Origin: Prevotella sp. UBA2711
GTDB lineage: Bacteria; Bacteroidota; Bacteroidia; Bacteroidales; Bacteroidaceae
Direction: 5' to 3'
Assembly (NCBI GenBank): GCA_002354095.1
Contig: DEKX01000005.1
Coordinates: 102,653 to 144,746 of the forward strand
Length of the DNA: 42,094 bases
Each line of letters begins with the position of its first letter. Within the stretch, counting starts at the first letter, position 1. A model generated the notes under the pieces. It ran no database searches and was not told where the DNA came from. It saw only the letters and a list, made by a program, of their open reading frames with translations. Below, piece after piece: positions 31,923 through 39,105 of this stretch. The translations under genes and the position numbers were made by a program.

Positions 31923-31979
31923 AAAAAACAATCCGTAACGAAACATTTGTAAGAAATTACAAGCGTTTCGTTACGGATT
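31923..31979 (-). terminator. Strong intrinsic terminator of the OmpA-family gene
   Basis: AATCCGTAACGAAAC (31930-31944) pairs perfectly with GTTTCGTTACGGATT (31965-31979). An inner TTGTAA/TTACAA stem closes a 4-nt loop after a 2-bp mismatch. On the minus strand the stem is followed by a T-run (31923-31928). It separates the OmpA gene from the ilv promoter. Confidence 0.85.
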
Positions 31980-32028
31980 AACAGATTTACCGCCTATTGG
32001 CGATAACATCTATCAGGTGACAGTCGGG

Positions 32029-33147
32029 TTACTTCACGAAGACAACAGCCAGACGGTTAGAGGTGGTTCCCTGAACACCACGGCCCACAGCCTCGTCGAC
32101 CACAACGGCACGGCTCTTCAGATAATTGGCCACCACGTCGGCACGAGCCTGCGATAGCTGCTGGTTCCACTCGGCACCACCCTCAGGAGAGGCTGTACCT
32201 ACAATCTGCACATGAGAACCCTCGCGGATGCCATTCAGTGCATACTTGGCCTCGGCGGTCAGCTCAGAGCTGCCCTGTGCGAAGGTAACCACATAGAGAT
32301 TGTCAACTCTCACCTCGCGGGTATTGGTCTTCTCCTTCACCACCTCTGTGGGCTTCTGGCCCAGCTCTCTGCGCAGACGGTTGATTTCAGCATTCAGCTC
32401 GTCAATCTCGTTCTGGCGATCGGCAATCTTAAAGTTGTGAGAGCCAGTGGAATTGCGGAACTTATAGACGATACCGCAGTTCAGCTCGAAAGCACTCTTG
32501 TTGATGTTATACTGCACTTTCTGGTAACCGTTACCGTTCAAGGCCCAAATCATAGCCGGCTCTACATAGAACTGCCACTCCTTCCAGTCGCCGAAATTGA
32601 ATGCCAGGTCAACAGCCAGCTTCGACGAGAGATTGTCCTTGCGATAGCGATACTCACGAGCTACTTCATAAGGAATAATACTGACTGGGGTACCCGGGTA
32701 TAAATAATCTGTTAAATAGGTATCCTTATTCGTGAACGAATGTCCCCAACCAATACCATAGAGTGCTATTACCTCAAAGTCGCGCGGCTCACCCTGGTAG
32801 CCGTTGAACCAGTTGGTCATGTTGACAGTACCTAGCAGCGAGGTGTTCATACCACGTACAAACGTACCAGTTGACTCAGGGAAGGTATTCGCCTTGCCAT
32901 AAGGACGGTTGGAGAAATAAAGATTGCTCTCCAGAGCCAGACCGAATACCGGTGTGAAATAACGACCGAGACGCAGACCGACGTTCGAGTTAAGATTTTT
33001 CATCCAGCGGTTGTGAGTGGTCTTTGTAGCCAAGCCACCATTCAGTCCGATGTAGAAATTGTCGAATGTCTTACTTTCCACCACTGTTTGTGCGGAAACT
33101 GTTGTTGCCAGGAAAGCGGCAGCAAAAACTAAAAATAATTTTTTCAT
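32029..33147 (-). CDS. OmpA-family outer membrane protein
   Basis: A 372-residue protein with a signal peptide (MKKLFLVFAAAFLATTVSAQ). The N-terminal beta-barrel (about 25-235) contains alternating aromatic strands such as NFYIGLNGGLATK and LALESNLYFSNRPYG. A coiled-coil linker (about 240-265, ADRQNEIDELNAEINRLRRE) leads to a C-terminal OmpA-type peptidoglycan-binding domain (about 280-372, FAQGSSELTAEAKYALNGI, then TASPEGGAEWNQQLSQARA). It would tether the outer membrane to the cell wall. Single-gene transcript with a strong terminator. Confidence 0.92.
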   Translation of the reverse strand: MKKLFLVFAAAFLATTVSAQTVVESKTFDNFYIGLNGGLATKTTHNRWMKNLNSNVGLRLGRYFTPVFGLALESNLYFSNRPYGKANTFPESTGTFVRGMNTSLLGTVNMTNWFNGYQGEPRDFEVIALYGIGWGHSFTNKDTYLTDYLYPGTPVSIIPYEVAREYRYRKDNLSSKLAVDLAFNFGDWKEWQFYVEPAMIWALNGNGYQKVQYNINKSAFELNCGIVYKFRNSTGSHNFKIADRQNEIDELNAEINRLRRELGQKPTEVVKEKTNTREVRVDNLYVVTFAQGSSELTAEAKYALNGIREGSHVQIVGTASPEGGAEWNQQLSQARADVVANYLKSRAVVVDEAVGRGVQGTTSNRLAVVFVK

Positions 33148-33299
33148 ATCTAAAAAATTTACCTAAATAATCTTTTCTTTACGCCGCAAAATAACGTAAA
33201 ATAAATGAAACCGCCAAAAAAAATCGGGAAAATCATGCTTTTTGGCCTGTCTAAAAGGAATAATAATAAGGAAAGACCCGAAAAATGAGAAAAAAACAC

Positions 33300-33307
33300 T
33301 AACTTTG
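33300..33307 (+). promoter_or_regulatory. -7 element of the cob operon, very close to the start codon
   Basis: TAACTTTG ends only 8 bp before the cobU ATG at 33316. With initiation a few bases downstream of the -7 element, the mRNA would have a leader of about 0-5 nt. No good -33 element is visible at 20 bp. There is no room for a riboswitch downstream of this promoter. Confidence 0.5.
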
Positions 33308-33315
33308 CCCCTGCT

Positions 33316-33846
33316 ATGAGAAAGATCATTCTGATTACAGGCGGGCAGCGCTCAGGCAAGAGCGTGCAGGCAGAGACGATGGCGCTCAGCCTGGCCAAGG
33401 AGCCTGTCTATCTGGCTACTGCCCACATCTGGGACGAGGAATTCAGAAACCGAGTACATATTCATCAACAGCGAAGAGGCCCGCAATGGACCAACATCGA
33501 GGAAGAGAAATACCTGAGCCGCCATGATGTCGGCGGGCGTGTAGTGGTCATCGACTGTATCACACTCTGGTGCACTAACTTCTTCTTCGACCGTACGGCC
33601 CATGAGTGGGAGCAGCCTACTGTTGAGGAAGCGCTCACCGCCCTGAAACAGGAGTTTGACAAGTTTACCAGTCAGGACGCCACGTTCATCTTCGTGACCA
33701 ACGAAATAGGCAGCGGCGGTGTGAGCGAGAACGCCATTCAGCGGAAATTTACCGACTTAGAAGGCTGGATGAACCAGTATGTGGCGCAAAAGGCCGACGA
33801 GGTGATTCTCATGGTGAGCGGCATTCCGGTAGTCATTAAGAGTTAG
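33316..33846 (+). CDS. cobU: Adenosylcobinamide kinase / adenosylcobinamide-phosphate guanylyltransferase
   Basis: A 176-residue bifunctional enzyme that phosphorylates adenosylcobinamide and attaches GMP. It has the P-loop GGQRSGKS (9-16), the guanylylated-His region VHIHQQRRGPQW, VVVIDCITLW, and VTNEIGSGGV near the C-terminus. The length is normal. It is the first gene of cobU-cobT-cobS-cobC, which together assemble the lower nucleotide loop of vitamin B12. No upstream corrin-ring genes are present, so salvage of cobinamide is likely. Confidence 0.94.
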   Translation: MRKIILITGGQRSGKSVQAETMALSLAKEPVYLATAHIWDEEFRNRVHIHQQRRGPQWTNIEEEKYLSRHDVGGRVVVIDCITLWCTNFFFDRTAHEWEQPTVEEALTALKQEFDKFTSQDATFIFVTNEIGSGGVSENAIQRKFTDLEGWMNQYVAQKADEVILMVSGIPVVIKS

Positions 33847-33864
33847 GTACAAAACAAAGCAAAG

Positions 33865-34920
33865 ATGAGAACATTTCATATAGAAAAGCCCGACGAGCAA
33901 CTGAGGGCTGAGATACAAGACAAAATAGATAACTTGAACAAGCCAAAGGGCTCATTGGGAACGCTGGAGGAGCTCGCCATGCAAATATGTATGGTGCAGC
34001 AGACCTTATCGCCACATCTCGACCATCCCTGCCATTTACTGCTGGGCGGCGACCATGGCATTGAGCGTGAGGGAGTGAGCGTTTCACCCCGCGACGTCAC
34101 CTGGCAGCAGATGATCAACTTCACCCGTGGTGGCGGCGGCGTAAATATGTTCTGCCGGCAGCACGGTTTTAAGTTGCGCATCGTGGACATGGGCGTAGAC
34201 TACGACCTGACGAATGTCGAGGGAATTGTCGACCGCAAGATAGCCCGCGGCACAAAGAATTTCCTCTATGAGGCGGCCATGAGCGAAGAAGAGTTCAACC
34301 AGGCCATCAACGCGGGTGCCGCGCTGGTAGACGATTGTGCCGACGAGGGTTGCAACATTGTATGCGTAGGCGAGATGGGCATAGCCAACACCTCGCCCAG
34401 CAGCATCTGGATGCATCTCTTTGGCAACATTCCGCTCGACGACTGCATCGGAGTGGGTGCCGGCCTCAACAGTCCGGGACTGCAGCACAAGCGCGAGGTG
34501 CTGCATCAGGCAGTCGAAAGATTCCAGAAAGAGAACCAACAGGCCAATCCGACTGACACCGTTACCATACTCCGTTACTTCGGTGGTTTTGAGATGATTG
34601 CAGCCATTGGCGCCATGCTGCGGGCTGCCGAGAGGAAAATGCTCGTCATGGTCGACGGATTCATCATGAGTGCCTGTGCCCTGGGCGCCTGTCATTTGGT
34701 GCCTGAGGTGAGAGACTACATGATTTTTGGACATTGTGGTGACGAGAGCGGGCATCGGCGCATGCTCGAATTGATGAATGCCCGTCCGCTGCTCCATCTG
34801 GGCATGCGCCTGGGCGAGGGAACGGGTGCGCTCTGCTCCTACCCCATCATCGTGAGTGCCGTCAACATGGTGAACGAGATGAACAACTTCCAGAATGCCA
34901 ACATCACAAAATACTTTTAG
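33865..34920 (+). CDS. cobT: Nicotinate-nucleotide-dimethylbenzimidazole phosphoribosyltransferase
   Basis: A 351-residue enzyme that activates the lower-ligand base to alpha-ribazole phosphate. It has the start motif KPKGSLGTLEELA, GDHGIEREGVSV, NFTRGGGGVNMF, GEMGIANTSPSS, and the catalytic acid Glu318 in RLGEGTGA. It starts 18 bp after cobU. The base actually attached (dimethylbenzimidazole or another) cannot be read from the sequence. Confidence 0.96.
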   Translation: MRTFHIEKPDEQLRAEIQDKIDNLNKPKGSLGTLEELAMQICMVQQTLSPHLDHPCHLLLGGDHGIEREGVSVSPRDVTWQQMINFTRGGGGVNMFCRQHGFKLRIVDMGVDYDLTNVEGIVDRKIARGTKNFLYEAAMSEEEFNQAINAGAALVDDCADEGCNIVCVGEMGIANTSPSSIWMHLFGNIPLDDCIGVGAGLNSPGLQHKREVLHQAVERFQKENQQANPTDTVTILRYFGGFEMIAAIGAMLRAAERKMLVMVDGFIMSACALGACHLVPEVRDYMIFGHCGDESGHRRMLELMNARPLLHLGMRLGEGTGALCSYPIIVSAVNMVNEMNNFQNANITKYF

Positions 34921-34982
34921 AAGTCTTTTGCTGGAGGAAAGTGTTCGAGTGAGGAGCTAGGAGTCAAGAATTAAAAGTTAAG

Positions 34983-35783
34983 ATGATGGAAATAAACATC
35001 GACAACACCAAATGGTATGACCGCATCTGGGCGGCATTGATTTTCTTCACACGACTGCCGTTTTGGCGCTGGCACCAGCCACCACAGCAATGCTACAAAT
35101 CGGTGGTTGAATACTGGCCGCTGGCGGGATGGCTTACGGGAGGTGCGATGGCAGCCGTCATTTATTTTGGCTGCATGGTGGTTCCCTTCCCCATTGCCCT
35201 GTTGCTGGGCATCATCGTTCGCGTACTCATCACCGGAGCCTTGCATGAGGACGGGCTAGCCGACTTCTGCGACGGTTTTGGAGGTGGCGGCAACGACCGC
35301 GAGCGCATTCTTGCCATCATGAAAGACTCGCATATCGGCACTTATGGTGTGCTGGGCCTCATTCTCTATTTCGCCCTGCTCTACCTGACTTTGCAGTCGC
35401 TCAATCCGTTCTATGCCGCACTGGGAGTACTGGCTGGCGATGCCTATAGTAAAATGCTGGCCGGACAAATCATCATGTTTCTGCCATATGCACGAACTGA
35501 AGACACGGCAAAGAATCGCACCGTTTACCGGAAATTCAGCATGAAGGCAGGCATCGGACTGTTCATTCAGGCCATGCTGCCCATGATACCTTTATTATAT
35601 ATAGGTGTAAAACAGGGCATGCTGCGTTGGGACACCCTGATTTTCGTCCCCTGCATTGTGATGTATTTCCTCTACCTGCTCATCAATCGCAAGCTGCACG
35701 GCTATACCGGCGACTGTTGCGGAGCGCTCTTTCTGCTCATCGAACTGAGTTTCTATCTCACGTTGGCCGTTCAATTATACTAA
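34983..35783 (+). CDS. cobS: Adenosylcobinamide-GDP ribazoletransferase (cobalamin synthase)
   Basis: A 266-residue inner-membrane enzyme that joins adenosylcobinamide-GDP and alpha-ribazole(-phosphate). It has the family motif HEDGLADFCDGFGGG followed by RERILAIMKDSHIGTYG, with acidic metal-binding residues, and several hydrophobic membrane segments (for example AAVIYFGCMVVPFPIALLLG and ILYFALLYLTL). The start follows cobT after a 62-bp gap that shows no gene or strong hairpin. The second Met is an alternative start. Confidence 0.95.
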   Translation: MMEINIDNTKWYDRIWAALIFFTRLPFWRWHQPPQQCYKSVVEYWPLAGWLTGGAMAAVIYFGCMVVPFPIALLLGIIVRVLITGALHEDGLADFCDGFGGGGNDRERILAIMKDSHIGTYGVLGLILYFALLYLTLQSLNPFYAALGVLAGDAYSKMLAGQIIMFLPYARTEDTAKNRTVYRKFSMKAGIGLFIQAMLPMIPLLYIGVKQGMLRWDTLIFVPCIVMYFLYLLINRKLHGYTGDCCGALFLLIELSFYLTLAVQLY

Positions 35784-35805
35784 TCCACCACAAAAGAAAC
35801 TAAAC

Positions 35806-36342
35806 ATGATTGTTGTTTTAATCCGCCATACCAGTGTCGACGTTCCACCAGGTACCTGCTACGGATGGAGCGATGTACCCGTCAAGGACACATTTGTTGA
35901 CGAAGCCGAAGAAACACGCCTCAACCTGCAGAAATACCCAGCATTCGACCATGTCTATTGCTCTCCCCTCACCCGGGCACGTCTTCTGGCAGCCTACTGT
36001 CTGCCTGGCGTGCGTCCGACACTCGACCCCCGGCTGAAAGAAATGAACATGGGCGACTGGGAGATGCAGCGTTACGAAGAAATTGACGATCCGCACCTAC
36101 AGGAGTGGTACGACGACTACATGCACCAACCCACTACCAACGGCGAGAGCTTTCCTGAGATGTATGCACGCGTGGCGTCTTTCTTTGATGAGCTGAGACA
36201 ACACGACTACGAGCGTGTAGCCATCTTTGCACACGGCGGCGTGCTCATCTGCGCCGGTATCTATGCCGGTTTGTTTGCAGCCGATGAGCACGCCTTCGAG
36301 CATATTACTCCTTACGGAGGTGCGATAGAGATAGAACTCTAA
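35806..36342 (+). CDS. cobC: Alpha-ribazole phosphatase (histidine phosphatase family)
   Basis: A 178-residue phosphoglycerate-mutase-fold phosphatase. It has the phospho-accepting His8 in LIRHTS (5-10), the YCSPLTRARLLA segment, the acid in KEMNMGDWE, and the second His in AHGGVLICAG. General histidine phosphatases share these motifs. The assignment to alpha-ribazole phosphatase, which removes the 5'-phosphate in B12 assembly, rests on its place as the last gene of the cob operon. Confidence 0.9.
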   Translation: MIVVLIRHTSVDVPPGTCYGWSDVPVKDTFVDEAEETRLNLQKYPAFDHVYCSPLTRARLLAAYCLPGVRPTLDPRLKEMNMGDWEMQRYEEIDDPHLQEWYDDYMHQPTTNGESFPEMYARVASFFDELRQHDYERVAIFAHGGVLICAGIYAGLFAADEHAFEHITPYGGAIEIEL

Positions 36343-36359
36343 TGGTTGTAAGTTTCCAG

Positions 36360-36448
36360 GGCTACTAGGGGCCTAAGATTGCCTAGAATCACCTAGGAAA
36401 GCCTAGGATTTCCTTGAGATTCCTAGGCTTTCCTAGGGTTTAGTAGCC
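36360..36448. repeat. 10-bp-period CCTAGG array folding as a long hairpin, probable bidirectional terminator
   Basis: CCTAGG or a one- to two-base variant recurs every 10 bp, at 36372, 36382, 36392, 36402, 36412, 36422 and 36432. The two halves are complementary: CCTAGGAAAGCCTAGGA (36392-36408) pairs with 36421-36437, and an outer stem GGCTACTA (36360-36367) pairs with TAGTAGCC (36441-36448). It lies between the convergent cobC and GH51 genes and probably ends both transcripts, although no clean T-run follows. Confidence 0.8.
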
Positions 36449-36471
36449 TGTCATGGAATGAATCACCATTC

Positions 36472-39105
36472 CTACCATGTAACTACATTCACAGAATAAG
36501 GACGCAACTTCAATTCTTTTCCTGCCTTGCCTATCACGGGCTTCACCTCCATATCTTGAGGTTTTCCGCTGAAGCTCTCGGTCTTGGCATCGGCTGGGAT
36601 TTTGAGCCCCTCGACCTTCAGATTCACTTCCACGGGCAACGCATTCACCAGTTTCAAATGACTCTTGCCGGTTTTCGAATCTTTCACGAGGCTGGCGGCA
36701 ATGCGGTTCTTCACCTGACTACCTTCAGGCAGCTGGAAAGACATTTGGGAGGTGACATACTTGTCGCCGCCATAGAGAGAGAACAGCCGCTGGGTGTGGT
36801 AGCTGGGAGTCAGGCGAACATCGGTATTCGAGAAGTAAATCATGTCAGGATTCCAATTGTGATGTTTGTCCTTGGCAAGCAGAGGTGCATAGCTGGTCAT
36901 CTCAATCACATCACCATTGCGCTCTACATTACACAGGAAAAGCGCCTCGGCCAGCGCACTCTCATGGGTACGTGTCTTCGAAGCATACTCGCCAATATAC
37001 ACCTTCGGTCCCTTGCGGTCGTAGCTGTCATAATAGTCGAGGTTGTGCATAAACCAGCCTGTGGTCTCGTAGTAATGCTCATCCACCATGTCGAACATCT
37101 CTTGATGCTCCTTCGCAAATCGCCAACCCTCGATATAATCGGACGACGGAGCGTGGAAAGGACCTACAGTACCGCAAATCTGAATCTCCGGATAGCGGCG
37201 ACGTATCTCCTTGCAAATCATGAGGCAACGCTCCTCGAAGGCAGTCGAGATGATGTCTTCGTTACCGATGCCGATATACTTCAGATGAAAAGGCTCAGGA
37301 TGGCCGGCATCTGCACGCATCTTCGCCCACTGGCTGGTGGCCGGATCGCCATTGGCCCACTCTATCAGGTGGCACAATTCGTCGATGTAGGCAGGCATCT
37401 CCTCCATCGGGATACCGCCTTGCTGTCCGCCATATCCATGGGCATCGGGACTGGAGTTCTGGCAAGGCACACCGGCAGCCAGCACGGGCAGCGGCTCGGC
37501 ACCGATATCCTCGCAGAACTGGAAATACTCATAGAATCCCAATCCACGGGTCTGATGGTAATTCCAAATGTTGAAATCGGGTTTGCGGTCCTGCAACGGA
37601 CCCACGGTGTGCGTCCAATGATAGATATTATCGACGCCATCACCATGGCTCATGCATCCACCCGGGAAGCGCACGAACTTAGGATGCAAACCGGCAATTG
37701 CCTCAGCCAGGTCGCGACGCAATCCGTTCTTACGTCCTTTGAATGTGTCTTGCGGGAAGAGCGAAATCATGTCGACCGCCGCACTTCCTTTCTTCAATGG
37801 CATCAGTCTGAGCCGTGCCTTGGCGGTGGTAAGACGTGAGGTAAGCACCACGGCATATTGCTTCCACTCATTGCCTTGCACTCTGATTTTGGCCGTTGCC
37901 ACGTCGGTGCCGGCCTCATCGACGACAGACACCATAAAGTCTTTCTTCTTCCCATCCAAGCAGCGGGCGAAGAAAGAGAAATCGTAGCTTTTTCCTTGCT
38001 CAACGGCCACGCCGTCCCACCCCTCATTCTGAATGTACTGATTGGTGAGCACGGCGTAATGCGGGTTATTACTGCTCAGAGGGCCGTCGGTCCGAATGTC
38101 AAGTTTTCCCTGTGGTGTGCTCCAGGCCGTCGCAGCTGTCCACCCATGATGGTCGCGTTCTGTATACTCGAAGTCACGATTCTGCACCAGTTCGGCATAC
38201 AGGCCACCGTCGGCAGCATAGCTGATGTCCTCGAAGAACACTCCCACCAGCTTGTCGCTGATAGCTTTCTGCTGGTTGGCCCAGACGGTCAGGGTGGCAT
38301 CGACTGGCTTCAGGCCTGCGAAGCGGCGGGCATCGTCTTTCATCGTCTCAACATACAACTGAGCGTCGGCGGCCTGCTGTTTGTGGAAGTCCAGCAGGGC
38401 ATTCAGCTCTGCAGGTTTCAGTAGGAAAATCTCACCACTGTAGCAACGACTGTCGATTTCCACCGTATCGTTCAGCAATGTGTTGTTGGCCACCATATCT
38501 GCCACATGGTCACCTGCCTCCTTGTCGGGGGCAAAGTGTCGGAAATCGTTGGTGGCCAGGGTTGAGTGATACTGCCCGTCAGCAGTTTGGAAGAACACCA
38601 TAAACTTCTCTTTCATGGGGTCGTCGCTCTTCACCTTGAAGATGACCGGATTGTAAACACCTTGCACAGACATGCGTGGATAGTCTTGCGGACGCCAAGT
38701 CACCAGGTCATCGCTATAGGCGGCGGCAAATGCCGGAGCCTCGTTGTTGAGCTGCCAAACAGCGCGCCATGTCCCATCGTTGGCACGGATGACATAAGGC
38801 TGGTACATGCGCTTCTCACTACCCCAGCGCGAATAGTCGCTGGCACACAACTGGCCGATGTGGCGCCACGTCTGCGTACTGTCCAACCAAGCGGCGTGCA
38901 GTCCGCTCTTCTCATCGGGACTGTAGATAAACACTTGCCGAAGCGTGTCTGTCGCAACTACTTGCGGCTTTGCCTTCTTACGAACCTTGCGGGCGGCATC
39001 AGCAGGCATGCCCACCATCAAGAGGGCCAGCAACAAACCGGCCATGACTCCCCGATGCCCGACTGCGGACGCCATGAGTCTTTTATTATTCTTTCTATTC
39101 CTCAT
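36472..39105 (-). CDS. Secreted GH51 alpha-L-arabinofuranosidase with an N-terminal propeller-like region
   Basis: An 877-residue enzyme. After a signal sequence (GVMAGLLLALLMVGMPADA) comes a region of about 200 residues with GH43/sialidase-like repeats (VWQLNNEAPAFAAAYSDDL, YHSTLATNDFRHF). A jelly-roll carbohydrate-binding-like part with the RDFEYTERDHHGW start follows. The GH51 barrel contains the acid/base Glu616 in YIGIGNEDI and the nucleophile Glu706 in VYIGEYAS. A C-terminal beta domain closes the protein. It would release arabinose from arabinan or arabinoxylan. The open frame extends upstream; I chose the ATG at 39105, which overlaps the S9 peptidase stop. An ATG at 39075 is also possible. 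Confidence 0.9.
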   Translation of the reverse strand: MRNRKNNKRLMASAVGHRGVMAGLLLALLMVGMPADAARKVRKKAKPQVVATDTLRQVFIYSPDEKSGLHAAWLDSTQTWRHIGQLCASDYSRWGSEKRMYQPYVIRANDGTWRAVWQLNNEAPAFAAAYSDDLVTWRPQDYPRMSVQGVYNPVIFKVKSDDPMKEKFMVFFQTADGQYHSTLATNDFRHFAPDKEAGDHVADMVANNTLLNDTVEIDSRCYSGEIFLLKPAELNALLDFHKQQAADAQLYVETMKDDARRFAGLKPVDATLTVWANQQKAISDKLVGVFFEDISYAADGGLYAELVQNRDFEYTERDHHGWTAATAWSTPQGKLDIRTDGPLSSNNPHYAVLTNQYIQNEGWDGVAVEQGKSYDFSFFARCLDGKKKDFMVSVVDEAGTDVATAKIRVQGNEWKQYAVVLTSRLTTAKARLRLMPLKKGSAAVDMISLFPQDTFKGRKNGLRRDLAEAIAGLHPKFVRFPGGCMSHGDGVDNIYHWTHTVGPLQDRKPDFNIWNYHQTRGLGFYEYFQFCEDIGAEPLPVLAAGVPCQNSSPDAHGYGGQQGGIPMEEMPAYIDELCHLIEWANGDPATSQWAKMRADAGHPEPFHLKYIGIGNEDIISTAFEERCLMICKEIRRRYPEIQICGTVGPFHAPSSDYIEGWRFAKEHQEMFDMVDEHYYETTGWFMHNLDYYDSYDRKGPKVYIGEYASKTRTHESALAEALFLCNVERNGDVIEMTSYAPLLAKDKHHNWNPDMIYFSNTDVRLTPSYHTQRLFSLYGGDKYVTSQMSFQLPEGSQVKNRIAASLVKDSKTGKSHLKLVNALPVEVNLKVEGLKIPADAKTESFSGKPQDMEVKPVIGKAGKELKLRPYSVNVVTW

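Noticed and set aside
31827..31946. 40-codon N-terminal extension of ilvD
   Set aside because: Not in the family, hydrophobic, and it contains the promoter elements.
33148..33315. Cobalamin riboswitch before cobU
   Set aside because: I could not find the conserved B12-box sequence, and the -7 element lies almost at the start codon.
36556..37839. Plus-strand open frame of 427 codons
   Set aside because: Antisense to the GH51 gene, which has a complete catalytic set; such long antisense frames arise from codon bias.
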